Source: Diaphorobacter sp. HDW4A
Lineage (GTDB): Bacteria; Pseudomonadota; Gammaproteobacteria; Burkholderiales; Burkholderiaceae_C
Length of the DNA: 64,000 nucleotides
Direction of reading: 5' to 3'
NCBI RefSeq assembly: GCF_011305995.1
Contig: NZ_CP049910.1
Span: 3,348,001-3,412,000 of the forward strand
Shown here: positions 1-9,871 of the stretch, piece after piece
Position numbering within the stretch: the first letter of the stretch is position 1
Layout of the letters: each line of letters opens with the position of its first letter
Notes under the pieces: generated by a model
Told to the model about the DNA's origin: nothing
Databases searched by the model: none
Seen by the model: only the letters and a program-made list of their open reading frames with translations
Program-made: the position numbers and the translations under genes

Positions 1-1314
1 GATCTCGTCGTTCGTGCGGTCCTTGTAGGTGATACCGGTGACCTTGTTGCCGTCACCATTCACCTCGGTTGTCTGGGCGTTGAGGATCACGGTCACGTTC
101 GGCAGGCTGGCGAGCTTCTTCTGCAGCACGCCGTCGGCCTTGAGTTCAGACGCGAACTCGAGCACCGTCACGTGGGACACAATACCGGCCAGATCGATCG
201 CAGCCTCGATACCCGAGTTGCCGCCGCCGATCACCGCGACGCGCTTGCCCTTGAACAGCGGGCCGTCGCAATGCGGGCAGTAGGTCACGCCCTTGGTGCG
301 GTATTGCTCTTCGCCGGGCACATTCATGTTTCTCCAGCGTGCACCGGTCGAGAGGATCACGGTCTTGCTCTTGAGCGTGGCACCGTTCTCGAGTTCAATT
401 TCGACCTGTCCACCTTCGGTGGCGGCAGGCTTCAGGGCCTTGGCACGTTGCAGGTTCATCACTTCAACGTCGTAGTCCGCCACGTGTTGCTCCAGCGCAA
501 TAGCAAACTTGGGGCCTTCGGTCTTGCTGACCGAGATGTAGTTCTCGATGTCCACGGTGTCCAGCACCTGGCCACCGAAACGCTCGGCCGCCACACCGGT
601 GCGAATGCCCTTGCGCGCCGCATACACGGCAGCGGCTGCTCCAGCAGGGCCCCCGCCGACGACGAGCACGTCGAACGGGTCCATGGCGTTGAGCTTGGCT
701 GCTACGCGGGCATGGGCGCCGCTGTCGACCTTGGCGACAATCTCGGCCAGCTCCATGCGGCCCTGACCGAAGTTCTTGCCGTTCAGAAACACCGTGGGAA
801 CACCCATGATCTGGCGGTCCTTGATCTCTTCCTGGAACACCGAACCATCAATGGCGGTGTGCGTGATGCGTGGGTTCAGCACGCTCATCAGGTTGAGCGC
901 CTGCACCACGTCCGGGCAGTTGTGGCAGGAGAGCGAGTAGTAGGTCTCGAAGTGGAATTCGCCTTTGAGGTTCTTCACTTGTTCCAGCAGATCGGCCGCT
1001 TCCTTGGATGGATGGCCACCCACTTGCAGCAACGCCAGAACCAGCGATGTGAATTCATGACCCAGCGGCACACCGGCGAAACGCACGCCAGTATCGATGC
1101 CGGGGTTGGTGATCAGGAAAGACGGCTTGCGCGTGTTGGCCAAGTCATTCTTTTCGACCACAGTGATCTTGTCTGAAAGCGCTTTGATCTCGTTGAGAAG
1201 TTCGCGCACTTCCTTGGCGGTGGCGCTATCGTCCAGCGTAGCCACCAGCTCCACCGGACGCTGCAGGCGTTCCAGATACGCTTTCAATTGGGTTTGGAGA
1301 GTGGTGTCGAGCAT
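1..1314 (-). CDS. ahpF: Alkyl hydroperoxide reductase subunit F (C-terminus cut off by window edge)
   Basis: AhpF passes electrons from NADH through FAD and two disulfide centres to AhpC in the cytoplasm. The sequence reads from an ATG at 1314 and is still open at base 1, giving 438 codons of the usual ~520. Visible are the N-terminal thioredoxin-like CxxC (Cys130/Cys133), the FAD Rossmann motif [12 protein letters not shown] near residue 215, the thioredoxin-reductase-like CPHC centre (Cys346/Cys349) and the NADH motif GGGNSG just after it. It lies downstream of ahpC on the same strand, separated by an intrinsic terminator, so its expression is probably partial read-through from the ahpC promoter. 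Family assignment is secure; only the missing C-terminus is unseen. Confidence 0.96.
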   Translation of the reverse strand, partial: MLDTTLQTQLKAYLERLQRPVELVATLDDSATAKEVRELLNEIKALSDKITVVEKNDLANTRKPSFLITNPGIDTGVRFAGVPLGHEFTSLVLALLQVGGHPSKEAADLLEQVKNLKGEFHFETYYSLSCHNCPDVVQALNLMSVLNPRITHTAIDGSVFQEEIKDRQIMGVPTVFLNGKNFGQGRMELAEIVAKVDSGAHARVAAKLNAMDPFDVLVVGGGPAGAAAAVYAARKGIRTGVAAERFGGQVLDTVDIENYISVSKTEGPKFAIALEQHVADYDVEVMNLQRAKALKPAATEGGQVEIELENGATLKSKTVILSTGARWRNMNVPGEEQYRTKGVTYCPHCDGPLFKGKRVAVIGGGNSGIEAAIDLAGIVSHVTVLEFASELKADGVLQKKLASLPNVTVILNAQTTEVNGDGNKVTGITYKDRTNDEI

Positions 1315-1344
1315 GGAGATTCCTCTTGATTGTCTAATTTTTGG

Positions 1345-1377
1345 AAAAAAAAAAGCCCGGGCGCCAGGCACCCGGGC
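1345..1377 (-). terminator. Intrinsic terminator between ahpC and ahpF
   Basis: On the minus strand a perfect 7-bp GCCCGGG/CCCGGGC stem with a short GC-rich loop (1355-1377) is followed by ten T residues (1354-1345). It lies after ahpC and before ahpF, so it would let abundant ahpC mRNA be made with less ahpF. Confidence 0.85.
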
Positions 1378-1424
1378 GTCTTCAACAACAATTCAACTGT
1401 GTTGATTCAAGCAGCGAGCGCTGC

Positions 1425-1988
1425 TTAGATCTTGCCAACCAGGTCGAGCGATGGAGCCAGAGTCTTGGCGCCTTCTTCCCACTTGGCTGGGCAGACTTCA
1501 CCTGGGTGCGAAGCCACGTACTGAGCAGCCTTGATCTTGCGCATCATTTCTTCTGCGTTACGGCCAATGCCTTCGGCAGTGATTTCAACGGACTGGATCA
1601 CGCCTTGTGGGTCGATGATGTAAGTGCCGCGATTGGCCAGACCTTGGTCAGCGCGCAGAACTTCGAAATTGTTGGAGATTTCCCAAGTTGGGTCGCCAAC
1701 CATCGTGTACTGGATCTTGCGGATGGTGTCCGAAGCATCGTGCCAAGCCTTGTGCACGAAGTGGGTGTCGGTGGACACGGAGAACACTTCAACGCCCAGC
1801 TTCTGCAGTTCAGCGTAGTGGTCAGCCACATCGCCCAGTTCGGTAGGGCACACGAAGGTGAAGTCGGCAGGGTAGAAGAAGAACACAGCCCACTTGCCCA
1901 GCACGTCCTTTTCAGTGATGTCGATGAACTTACCGTTCTTGTAAGCGCTAGCCTTGAATGGCTTGATGGTGGTGTTGATCACGGACAT
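1425..1988 (-). CDS. ahpC: Alkyl hydroperoxide reductase subunit C (typical 2-Cys peroxiredoxin)
   Basis: This 187-residue peroxiredoxin reduces H2O2, organic peroxides and peroxynitrite in the cytoplasm and is recycled by AhpF. The peroxidatic cysteine is Cys47 in FVCPTE and the resolving cysteine is Cys166 in EVCPAKW, with the usual 2-Cys AhpC length. The ATG at 1988 is preceded by an AAAGGA-type ribosome-binding site. ahpF follows on the same strand after a terminator, the standard arrangement. The 370-bp upstream region contains a possible OxyR-like tetra-block. Confidence 0.98.
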   Translation of the reverse strand: MSVINTTIKPFKASAYKNGKFIDITEKDVLGKWAVFFFYPADFTFVCPTELGDVADHYAELQKLGVEVFSVSTDTHFVHKAWHDASDTIRKIQYTMVGDPTWEISNNFEVLRADQGLANRGTYIIDPQGVIQSVEITAEGIGRNAEEMMRKIKAAQYVASHPGEVCPAKWEEGAKTLAPSLDLVGKI

Positions 1989-2360
1989 TTGTCGTTTCCT
2001 TTGGTTGATTGATTGGCTAAGAACAGACTGAAGTTTAGGCCCATGCAGCGGATTAATCCAATTAATTGACTCGATGACTTCGATTTATGAAATCTATCAA
2101 TTTTCACCCTTCGATGGTCAAAACCCAATGATGCAAAGTCTGCCTCATCGAAGCACTTGCAGTCGGCTGAAGGGATTTTCAAGCATCCACGAAGAAAACC
2201 TTGGGGCTGTCTTCGGAAAGTCAAGAAAATCGAACAGTTCGTCCACGCTTGCGAACGCAACTCAACATCACACGCAGCCATACCGCATGTGAGTGGGCAT
2301 TGTCTTGCATCAGCAAGATAGCTTGGTGACAATGCGCCCATTGAACAGAAGGAGAAAGCC
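1989..2360. promoter_or_regulatory. Divergent ahpC/bfr intergenic region with candidate OxyR-like site
   Basis: No convincing gene lies here. On the minus strand, four tetranucleotide blocks are spaced by exactly seven bases between 2097 and 2061: ATAG, AAAT, ATCG and TAAT. They match the OxyR pattern ATAG/CTAT/ATAG/CTAT at 11 of 16 positions. A weak promoter (TTGGAT, 18 bp, TAAACT) follows toward ahpC. OxyR control of ahpC is well known in proteobacteria, but the match here is imperfect and this call is tentative. On the other side, an AAGGAG ribosome-binding site precedes bfr. Confidence 0.35.
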
Positions 2361-2837
2361 ATGCAAGGCGACCCACAAGTGATTGCGCATCTGCAAGCGC
2401 AACTGAAGAACGAACTCACCGCTATCAACCAGTACTTCTTGCACTACCGCATGCTCAAGCACTGGGGCTTCGACAAGCTGGCGAAGAAGGAATACGAAGA
2501 GTCCATCGGCGAAATGAAGCATGCCGACAAGATCATGGACCGCATCTTCATGCTCGACGGCCTGCCCAATCTGCAGGATTTGGCCAAGCTGCAGGTCGGC
2601 GAAGACGTGCCGGAAATTCTGGAATGCGACCTGCGCAGCGAACGCGGCGCACAGGCCACGATCAAGGATGGCATCGCCCACTGCGAAACCGTGCGCGACT
2701 ATGTTTCGCGTGATCTGCTTCAGGAGATTCTGGAAGATACCGAAGAGCACATTGATTTTCTCGAAACGCAGATCGAGCTGGTCAACAAGGTAGGTGTCCA
2801 AAACTACCTGCAGTCCCAAATGAGCGAATCGGACTGA
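2361..2837 (+). CDS. bfr: Bacterioferritin
   Basis: This 158-residue protein is the subunit of the haem-containing 24-mer iron store. The family haem ligand Met52 is present, as are ferroxidase residues Glu18, Glu51, His54, Glu94 and His130. The position equivalent to ferroxidase ligand Glu127 of E. coli Bfr reads Thr127 in an EDTEEH stretch, so one di-iron ligand looks altered or shifted to a neighbouring Glu128. The start is an ATG with AAGGAG upstream. It is divergent from ahpC, so iron storage and peroxide defence share an intergenic region. Confidence 0.95.
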   Translation: MQGDPQVIAHLQAQLKNELTAINQYFLHYRMLKHWGFDKLAKKEYEESIGEMKHADKIMDRIFMLDGLPNLQDLAKLQVGEDVPEILECDLRSERGAQATIKDGIAHCETVRDYVSRDLLQEILEDTEEHIDFLETQIELVNKVGVQNYLQSQMSESD

Positions 2838-2855
2838 TACTGTTTTTTTCCTTCG

Positions 2856-2883
2856 AAACGCCGACTTTTTGGTCGGCGTTTTT
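2856..2883 (+). terminator. Intrinsic terminator of bfr
   Basis: A 10-bp AAACGCCGAC/GTCGGCGTTT stem with a six-base loop is followed by T residues, 18 bases after the bfr stop codon. Confidence 0.88.
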
Positions 2884-2893
2884 GTTTTTTGTT

Positions 2894-3030
2894 TTGTTTT
2901 TTGCGAAGCCTTTGGCTTCGATTAGTTGGTCGGTTGGAGACGGCAATACAGCCCTTGATCCTTCGTTGCGCCTCCTTGCCGTACGAGAGTACTGTCTGCG
3001 TCGGCGACGCCTCGTCTCAAGGGCTGTCTT
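2894..3030 (-). repeat. Dispersed structured repeat, copy C
   Basis: One of three copies in the window (others at 18315-18453 and 52988-53127). In element orientation it runs from AAGACAGCCC, through an inner GTAC hairpin, to GGGCTGTATTG. It ends with a CGAAGCC/GGCTTCG hairpin and an A-rich tail. This copy lies between convergent bfr and the GNAT gene. Its CCCTTGA/TCAAGGG pairing differs from the other copies in both arms together. Confidence 0.8.
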
Positions 3031-3111
3031 GCCGTTTGGGTGGGAGTTCCAACGCCCTGCGCGCTTCGTCGGCCCGCTGCTGGAAGTCCGCTGAACTCCA
3101 ATCCTGCTGGT

Positions 3112-3597
3112 TCAGTTGGGTTCGATGTCCTTGCTGTAGACGATGAACCCCAGATGCGATGCAACCTTGTCGTACAAGGTGCGGCCTGCGGTGTTGGCGG
3201 TGTGCGTCTGCCAGTACACGCGGCTTGCGCCGGCGAGTTGGGCTTGTTCGTAGACGTGGTGGATCAGCGCCCTGCCCACGCCCTTGCCGCGCAGCTTGGG
3301 TTCGGTGAACAGGTCCTGCAGGTAGCAGACCGGCTCGATGCGAGTGGTGCTGCGGTGGTAGAGGTAGTGCACGAGACCGACCACGCGACCATCGATTTCC
3401 GCGACTGCGGCGAAGACGGGTTCGATGGGGTTGAACAGGCGTGACCAGAGCACGCGGGTGACCTCATCCGGCAGGGCGGTCGCGCCTTCGCGGCCGTAGA
3501 AGGCGTTGTAGCCCTTCCAGAGCGGGAGCCAGGCGTCGTGGTCCTGCTGGGTCATGGCGCGGACGTTGACGAGGGAATGTGTCGCAGAGGTGGTCAT
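3112..3597 (-). CDS. GNAT-family N-acetyltransferase
   Basis: The protein has the GNAT fold signatures: a central strand with VVGLVHYLYH, then the acetyl-CoA-binding LRGKGVGRAL loop and a following helix. The substrate is unknown. The ATG at 3597 gives 161 residues and fits the family; an in-frame GTG at 3642 would add 15 residues, and neither has a strong ribosome-binding site. It runs in the same direction as the YccS-like gene, which ends 17 bases upstream of that alternative GTG. Confidence 0.85.
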   Translation of the reverse strand: MTTSATHSLVNVRAMTQQDHDAWLPLWKGYNAFYGREGATALPDEVTRVLWSRLFNPIEPVFAAVAEIDGRVVGLVHYLYHRSTTRIEPVCYLQDLFTEPKLRGKGVGRALIHHVYEQAQLAGASRVYWQTHTANTAGRTLYDKVASHLGFIVYSKDIEPN

Positions 3598-3659
3598 GTG
3601 TGGATCGCGTTGGTCGATGGAACGAAGCGACACTTTACGCACAAACCACCGCGTGCCAG

Positions 3660-5864
3660 CTACTTTTTCGCAACCCTTGCCAACTCTCCCGCCACATGGC
3701 GTAGCGGTGCGATCTGGCGGCAGATGAGGGCCAGTTGGTTGAGCAGCGCGCGCAGCGATTCCGGGGTCGATTCAGCGTGTTCTTCCAGGGCGTTGGCCGC
3801 CGCGTCGCAAGTGGCTGAATCCGGCAGGCCGGGCTCGAACTGGCCTTGTGCGCGCAGGGCCGTGGCGATGGCGTGGAACTCCTTCACGGCCATCTCGCCC
3901 GAGGACATCAGCAAGCCGTCCTGCGCCGCGCCTTCGAGCTTGCCGCGATGCGCGCCGAGAGCCGAGATGTAGTTGAGCAGCGTGTGCGAGAGCACCAGTA
4001 TGCGCTGGCCCCAGAGCACGTTGCGGCGCGCCCAGTGCGGCTCCTGCATGAGCTGATGCAGCGCGCGCGAGAGTGCTGCATCGGCGTCGTGCGCATTGCG
4101 GCGGGCGACGCGGTAGTCGAGGTCGTCGTCCTTGCCATCGGTGTACTGCGAGAGGATTTCGCGCAGATAGGCGGCGCTTGCGGCCACTGCATTGGCGGCG
4201 ACGGCGTTCATGCGGCGGCCCTGCCAGTCGGGCAGCACCAGCAGCATGGCGATGGCCGAGATCACGCCGCCGATCAGCGTGTCGATCAGGCGTGGCGCGA
4301 TCAGCTCGTAGGCCGCGCCGGTGGTCTGGTTGAAGCACATCAGCACCATCAGCGTGATGGCCGCCGTACCGATCACATAGCGCTGGGTGCGCGTGATGAA
4401 GAACACCACGCCCGCGCACACTGCGATCAGCGCCTGCATGGCAAGACCCGGAAACAGCTTGAGCAACGCCCAACCGACGAGCAGCCCCAGCGCCGTGCCC
4501 GCGATGCGCTCGACCACGCGGGTGATGGTCGCGCCGTACGTCGCCTGACAGACGAACAGCGTGGTCAGCAAAATCCAGTGGCCGTGCTTCGGATCAGTGA
4601 GCTGCATGGCCACGCAACCGGCGGCGAGCGCGGCCGACAGGCGCACCGCATGGCGCAGCAGCGGCGAGTTCAGATGCAGCTGTTTGGCGATGCGCGCCCA
4701 TGCATCGGCAAAGCTGCGCGCCGAGGCATCGAACAACGTCACGTCGCCGAGCAGCGCGGTGTTGAGCGGGCCGGTGGCGAGCGTGAGCTGCGCATCCAGC
4801 GTGGTGAGATTGCGCGACAGCGCGCGCAGTGAGCGCAGCGGCCTGATCCACTGCGTGCGGCCCTGCTGCTCGAGATACGCAATCGCGTCCTCAAGATCGA
4901 CAATGGCATGCGCCACCTCAACGCCGCGCCGGAACGGCTTGCGCGCACGCAACGCCTCGGCCAGGCGCGCGCAGGTCACGCCCTGCAGACCCAGCACGCG
5001 CTGGCAGCGGAACAACACGTCGCTGTGGAACAGTTCGTCGGCCCAGTCGTTGTAGTGATAGTGCGAGGAACTCACGCGCTCGTGGATGTCCTGCGCAATA
5101 AAGTACAGGTTCAGGAAATGCAGCAGCTCGCCATGCGGTATCTTGCCTACCTGCATGCGGCTGAGCAGGCGCTCCTTCATCACGTTGAGCACCGCCACCA
5201 CGCGACCATTCGCCTGCGCAAGGCCGATGCGCCGCTGCTGCACATCGAGGCCGCGCACCGGCTCGAACAGGCTGGCCTTGAGCTGCATGTAGTCGCTGAG
5301 TTCCGCATAGAGCTGCGCCAGCCCCATGCGCAGTGGCCGCAGCGCAAACGCCATCTTCCAGAGCACCGAGAGCAGGCCATACCAGGCCGCACCGATCAGC
5401 AGAAGCACAGGCACAAGATGCGGAATCGTCTGCTGCGACGCGCCCACGCTCATCGCCGTGTAGAGCGCAAGAATCACCGACGCGGTGGAGACCGCGCGAT
5501 ACCGCTCGCCCACCGCGCCGAGCATGGTGAATGCGAACGCGACGCCGCACAGCGCGAGTGCAAACAGCGTGGGCGAATGGACGACCGTCTCGATGCTGAA
5601 CGACACCAGCGCAAAGCCCGCCAGCGTGATCAGCAGCGTGCGCAGTCGGCCGCGCCAGTTGTCGTCTGTCTCGGCAAGTGCGCTGGCGATCACGCCAAGG
5701 AACAGCGGCACCAGCCACGGCATGTGGCCCGTACTCCAGCACCACCCCATCGCGCCGCCAAGCGCCACCAGCACACGCAGTGCGTAGAGCGACGCTTCCT
5801 GTCCGCGCAGCCGATACAGCCAGCCACGCTGCGCAAAATCTCGTCCCGACAACTGCATGATCAC
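3660..5864 (-). CDS. yccS: FUSC/YccS-family inner membrane protein
   Basis: A 734-residue membrane protein with two hydrophobic blocks of several transmembrane helices each (about residues 25-180 and 400-540). Each is followed by a long soluble helical region, which is the duplicated architecture of the YccS/FUSC family (fusaric-acid-resistance-like). Relatives are thought to be aromatic-acid or inhibitor exporters, but YccS itself has no firm substrate. It lies 45 bp downstream of ppc on the same strand. The yccS symbol is by architecture rather than proven orthology. Confidence 0.8.
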   Translation of the reverse strand: MIMQLSGRDFAQRGWLYRLRGQEASLYALRVLVALGGAMGWCWSTGHMPWLVPLFLGVIASALAETDDNWRGRLRTLLITLAGFALVSFSIETVVHSPTLFALALCGVAFAFTMLGAVGERYRAVSTASVILALYTAMSVGASQQTIPHLVPVLLLIGAAWYGLLSVLWKMAFALRPLRMGLAQLYAELSDYMQLKASLFEPVRGLDVQQRRIGLAQANGRVVAVLNVMKERLLSRMQVGKIPHGELLHFLNLYFIAQDIHERVSSSHYHYNDWADELFHSDVLFRCQRVLGLQGVTCARLAEALRARKPFRRGVEVAHAIVDLEDAIAYLEQQGRTQWIRPLRSLRALSRNLTTLDAQLTLATGPLNTALLGDVTLFDASARSFADAWARIAKQLHLNSPLLRHAVRLSAALAAGCVAMQLTDPKHGHWILLTTLFVCQATYGATITRVVERIAGTALGLLVGWALLKLFPGLAMQALIAVCAGVVFFITRTQRYVIGTAAITLMVLMCFNQTTGAAYELIAPRLIDTLIGGVISAIAMLLVLPDWQGRRMNAVAANAVAASAAYLREILSQYTDGKDDDLDYRVARRNAHDADAALSRALHQLMQEPHWARRNVLWGQRILVLSHTLLNYISALGAHRGKLEGAAQDGLLMSSGEMAVKEFHAIATALRAQGQFEPGLPDSATCDAAANALEEHAESTPESLRALLNQLALICRQIAPLRHVAGELARVAKK

Positions 5865-5909
5865 CCTACTGAACTCACTCCAACAAACAGCTGCGGACGA
5901 TGCTGTGGA

Positions 5910-8759
5910 TCAGCCGGTATTGCGCAGCGCCGCTGCGATGCCGTTGATGGAAATCTGGATACCCGTTTTCACGCGATCATCGACCTGACCCAGACGCCAG
6001 CGGCGAATCAACTCGACCTGCAAGTGATGCAGCGGATCGATGTACGGGAAGCGGTGGCGAATCGAACGCGCAAGGGCTGAATTGTGCGCCAATCGCTGCT
6101 TGTCGCCGGTGATGCGCACCAGCGCGTCGGACGTGCGATGCCACTCGGCCTCAATCGATCCGAACACCTTCTTGCGCAGACGCGCGTCGGCCACCAGTTC
6201 GCTATAGCGCGAGGCCAGCTGCATGTCGCTCTTGGCCAGCACCATGTCCATGTTGGAGAGCAGCGTGCGAAAGAACGGCCATTGGCGGTACATCTTCTGC
6301 AGCAGCGCGAGCTGGGCCTTGGGATCTTTACCCGGTGCCTTGATGAAGTCTTCCACGGCCGAGCCGAAACCGAACCAGCCCGGCAGCGTCAGGCGGCACT
6401 GCCCCCAGCTGAAGCCCCAGGGAATCGCGCGCAGATCCTCGATCTTCTGATTGGCCTTGCGCGATGCGGGGCGCGAGCCGATGTTGAGCTCGGCGATCTC
6501 GCGGATCGGCGTGGCGCTGAAAAAATAGTCGGTGAACCCCGGCGTCTCGTAGACCAGCGCGCGGTAGGCGCCCATGCTGGCCTTGGAAAGCTCTTCGGCG
6601 GTCTCGAGAAACGCCTTGGTCGCGGGCTTGGTCGGCTGCAGCAGCGTGGCTTCAAGCGTCGCAGCGACCAGAGTTTCCAGATTGCGTCGGCCGATTTCCG
6701 GATTCGCATATTTGGAGGCGATCACCTCCCCCTGCTCCGTCAGGCGGATCTGTCCGCGCACGGTGCCCGGTGGCTGCGCCAGAATGGCCTGGTAGCTCGG
6801 GCCACCGCCGCGCCCCACCGTGCCGCCACGGCCGTGGAACATGCGCAGCTGGATCGGCGCACCGGCCTGCTTGGCGTTGAGTTCATCAAACAGCGTCACC
6901 AGCGCGTTCTCGGCGCGGTACAGTTCCCAGTTGCTGGTGAAGATGCCGCCGTCCTTGTTGCTGTCGCTGTAGCCGAGCATGATGTCCTGCTCCGCGCCGC
7001 TCGCGCGCACCAGCGCCGCATAGCCCGGCAGCTCGTAGAGCTCGCGCATGATGGGCGCGGCATTGCGCAGGTCCTCGATGGTCTCGAACAGCGGCACGAC
7101 GATGAGATCGGCGCGGCCGTTCTGGTCGAGCGTGCCGTGCATCAGCCCGACTTCCTTTTGCAACAGCAGCACCTCGAGCATGTCGCTCACGGTCTCGGTG
7201 TGGCTGATGATGTAGTGGCGGATCGCCTCGGTGCCGTAGAGCTCGCGCATCTTGAGCGCGGCCTCGAAGATCGCGATCTCGCCGGCCGTGTGCTCGGAAT
7301 ACTCCGCGCCCATCACGCGCAGCGGGCGCGCATCGGCCAGCAGCAGCATTAGCAGCTTGCGGCGTTCGCTCTCGGGCAGCGACGAATACTCCGGTGTGAT
7401 GCGGGCCTTGGCGAGCAGCTCGGCAACCACGCGCTCGTGCTGGTCGGAACTCTGGCGCAAATCGACCGTCGCCAGATGAAAGCCGAACACCTCCACCGCG
7501 CGGATCAGCGGACGCAGACGCTGCTGCGCCATCGCCGAGGCCTTGTGCGACAACAGCGACGACTCGATCACACGCAGGTCGGCCAAGAATTCCTGTGCGC
7601 TCACATAAGCGTTCTGCGGCGCGACGGCGTGGCGGGCCGCATCGCCGCCGGTCAGGTCCTTGAGCGTGGCGGCCAAGCGCGCGTAGATGCCGGTGAGCGC
7701 GCGGCGATACGGCTCGTCCGCGCGGTGCTCGCTGGTGTCGGGCGAGCGGTCGGCCAGCGCCAGCATCTCGGGCGAGACCTGCACCAGATTGGCCGACAGC
7801 GACAGCTCGCGGCCGAGGTTGTGCACCTCGGTCAGGTGGTGGCGCAGGGCAACTTCGGACTGGCGCTTCAGGGCCAGCTCTAGCGTGGCAGCGCTCACGT
7901 TCGGATTGCCGTCGCGGTCGCCGCCGATCCACTGGCCCATGCGCAGAAAGCTCGCCACATGCTGGTTGCCCAGCTCGCGCTCGAGCTCCGCATACAGGCG
8001 CGGGATCTCATGCAGGAAGGTGTATTCGTAGTACGAGAGCGCGTTCTCGATCTCGTCGGCCACGGTGAGCTTGGAGTAGCGCAACAAACGCGTTTGCCAG
8101 AGCTGGGCGACGCGCGCACGCAGGTGCGATTCGTTCTCGGCCAGCTCGCGCGGGGTGATCGGGTCCTTGGCGCTGTTGTAGAGCTGTGCGCGCATGAGGA
8201 TGTCGTCACGCTCGGTCAGCAGATCGGCAATCTCGCGCTCGGAATCCAGAATGCTCTTGCGCTGCACCTCGGTCGGGTGGGCGGTGAGCACCGGTGCCAC
8301 ATAGCTTTTGGCAAGCGACTGCGCCACGGCGCGCGGCGCAATGCCGGCCCAGCGCAGGCGCGCGAGCGCCACTTCGATGCTTCCCTCCTGCGCACTGCCC
8401 GCGCGCTCGTGTACGGCGCGACGGCGAATGTGGTGGCGGTCTTCGGCCAGATTGGCCAGATGGCTGAAATAGGTGAACGCGCGGATCACGCTCACCGTCT
8501 GGTCGCCAGTCAGGCCCTTGAGCAGCTTCTTGAGCGCCTTGTCCGCCTCCTGATCGGCATCGCGGCGAAACGCCACGGAGAGCTTGCGGATCTGCTCGAC
8601 CAGGTCGTAGGCGGCAACGCCTTCCTGCTCGCGGATCGCGTCGCCCAGAATGCGGCCGAGCAGACGGATATCCTGAATAAGCGGAAGATCCTTGTCGGTC
8701 TTGCGGGCCGTAGGAGCGTTGGTGGGGGCGTCGGATTTGCGGGCGGCGGTCGCGGACAT
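5910..8759 (-). CDS. ppc: Phosphoenolpyruvate carboxylase
   Basis: Converts phosphoenolpyruvate and bicarbonate to oxaloacetate, refilling the TCA cycle. Both family signatures are present: LTAHPTEVQ with its catalytic histidine near residue 160, and [14 protein letters not shown] near residue 640. The protein ends in the typical C-terminal RNTG. The ATG at 8759 (949 residues, AGGAG 11 bases upstream) is preferred over an upstream GTG at 8807. It is divergent from hemC across about 160 bp. Confidence 0.97.
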   Translation of the reverse strand: MSATAARKSDAPTNAPTARKTDKDLPLIQDIRLLGRILGDAIREQEGVAAYDLVEQIRKLSVAFRRDADQEADKALKKLLKGLTGDQTVSVIRAFTYFSHLANLAEDRHHIRRRAVHERAGSAQEGSIEVALARLRWAGIAPRAVAQSLAKSYVAPVLTAHPTEVQRKSILDSEREIADLLTERDDILMRAQLYNSAKDPITPRELAENESHLRARVAQLWQTRLLRYSKLTVADEIENALSYYEYTFLHEIPRLYAELERELGNQHVASFLRMGQWIGGDRDGNPNVSAATLELALKRQSEVALRHHLTEVHNLGRELSLSANLVQVSPEMLALADRSPDTSEHRADEPYRRALTGIYARLAATLKDLTGGDAARHAVAPQNAYVSAQEFLADLRVIESSLLSHKASAMAQQRLRPLIRAVEVFGFHLATVDLRQSSDQHERVVAELLAKARITPEYSSLPESERRKLLMLLLADARPLRVMGAEYSEHTAGEIAIFEAALKMRELYGTEAIRHYIISHTETVSDMLEVLLLQKEVGLMHGTLDQNGRADLIVVPLFETIEDLRNAAPIMRELYELPGYAALVRASGAEQDIMLGYSDSNKDGGIFTSNWELYRAENALVTLFDELNAKQAGAPIQLRMFHGRGGTVGRGGGPSYQAILAQPPGTVRGQIRLTEQGEVIASKYANPEIGRRNLETLVAATLEATLLQPTKPATKAFLETAEELSKASMGAYRALVYETPGFTDYFFSATPIREIAELNIGSRPASRKANQKIEDLRAIPWGFSWGQCRLTLPGWFGFGSAVEDFIKAPGKDPKAQLALLQKMYRQWPFFRTLLSNMDMVLAKSDMQLASRYSELVADARLRKKVFGSIEAEWHRTSDALVRITGDKQRLAHNSALARSIRHRFPYIDPLHHLQVELIRRWRLGQVDDRVKTGIQISINGIAAALRNTG

Positions 8760-8922
8760 GCGGAAAGTCACTCCTGAACTTTGGGACAATGAAGGCGGCA
8801 TAGACACAGATCAAACCGCCTTCGCCCGAATGGGTACGGAGCGGCTGTAACCTGCTGCAACGCAACATGCTAGCATCCTGCAGCAGTGTTGAAGGACGCA
8901 GAAGCGCCAATAACATAAAGTC

Positions 8923-9864
8923 ATGAAAATAAATTCATCGCAGCCCACTCCGTTCGTCATCGCAACCCGCGAAAGCCGCCTCGCCCTCTGGCAGGCCGAG
9001 CATGTCAAGGCCCTGCTCGAATCGGGCGGCCATGCCACAAATCTGCTGGGCATGACCACCAAGGGCGACCAGATCCTCGACCGCACGCTCTCCAAGGTTG
9101 GCGGCAAGGGCTTGTTCGTGAAAGAACTGGAACTCGCGCTGGAAGAAGGCCGCGCCGATCTGGCCGTGCATTCGCTCAAGGACGTGCCGATGGAGCTGCC
9201 CGCAGGCTTTGAACTCGCCTGCGTGATGGAGCGCGAAGATCCGCGCGACGCCTTCGTCTCCCCCCAATATGCAACGCTCGCCGATCTGCCCCAGGGCGCG
9301 GTGGTCGGCACCTCCAGCCTGCGCCGCCAAGCCCTACTGCAAGCGCTGCGCCCCGATCTCCAAATCGAGCCTCTGCGTGGCAACCTCGACACCCGCCTGC
9401 GCAAGCTCGACGAAGGTCAGTACGCGGCCATCGTTCTCGCTGCGGCTGGGCTCAAGCGGCTCGGCATGGAATCGCGCATCCGCCAAATCTTCGAGCCCGA
9501 AGAAATGCTGCCATCCGCCGGCCAAGGCGCGCTCGGCATCGAAATCCGCAATGGCCGCGACGACCTCAAGCAGGCCCTTGCCCCCCTCGCCCATCAGCAG
9601 ACCTGGTTGACCGTGACCGCCGAGCGCGCCGTGAGCCGCGCCATGGGCGGCAGTTGCTCGGTGCCTCTGGCCGCGCATGGCCGCTGGACGGGCAATACCC
9701 TGCGCCTCGATGCCGCCTGGGGCGATGTGGACAGCAAGCAGGCACTGATCCGCGCCAGCACCGAGTCGAGCCAGATCACCGACCTCGCATCCGCCGACGC
9801 GCTCGGCGTGGCCGTGGCCGACAAGCTCAAGGCAGCGGGCGCCAAGGTCAGCACGGCTTCCTGA
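8923..9864 (+). CDS. hemC: Porphobilinogen deaminase (hydroxymethylbilane synthase)
   Basis: Joins four porphobilinogen units into hydroxymethylbilane on a dipyrromethane cofactor. The cofactor cysteine is Cys245 in [12 protein letters not shown]. The N-terminal [14 protein letters not shown] and [11 protein letters not shown] motifs are standard. 313 residues is the usual length. It begins the hemC-hemD-hemX-hemY operon; hemD follows after 7 bp. Confidence 0.97.
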   Translation: MKINSSQPTPFVIATRESRLALWQAEHVKALLESGGHATNLLGMTTKGDQILDRTLSKVGGKGLFVKELELALEEGRADLAVHSLKDVPMELPAGFELACVMEREDPRDAFVSPQYATLADLPQGAVVGTSSLRRQALLQALRPDLQIEPLRGNLDTRLRKLDEGQYAAIVLAAAGLKRLGMESRIRQIFEPEEMLPSAGQGALGIEIRNGRDDLKQALAPLAHQQTWLTVTAERAVSRAMGGSCSVPLAAHGRWTGNTLRLDAAWGDVDSKQALIRASTESSQITDLASADALGVAVADKLKAAGAKVSTAS

Positions 9865-9871
9865 AGCAGCC

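Noticed and set aside
172..1176. Long plus-strand open frame over ahpF
   Set aside because: It is antisense to a gene with clear AhpF motifs; its His/Arg/Val-rich composition is typical of a GC-rich shadow frame.
2074..2292. Small frame in the ahpC/bfr intergenic region
   Set aside because: No ribosome-binding site and no family resemblance; it overlaps the presumed regulatory region.
4908..7352. Long plus-strand frames opposite yccS and ppc
   Set aside because: They are antisense to well-recognised genes, with no domains and low-complexity Arg/His composition.
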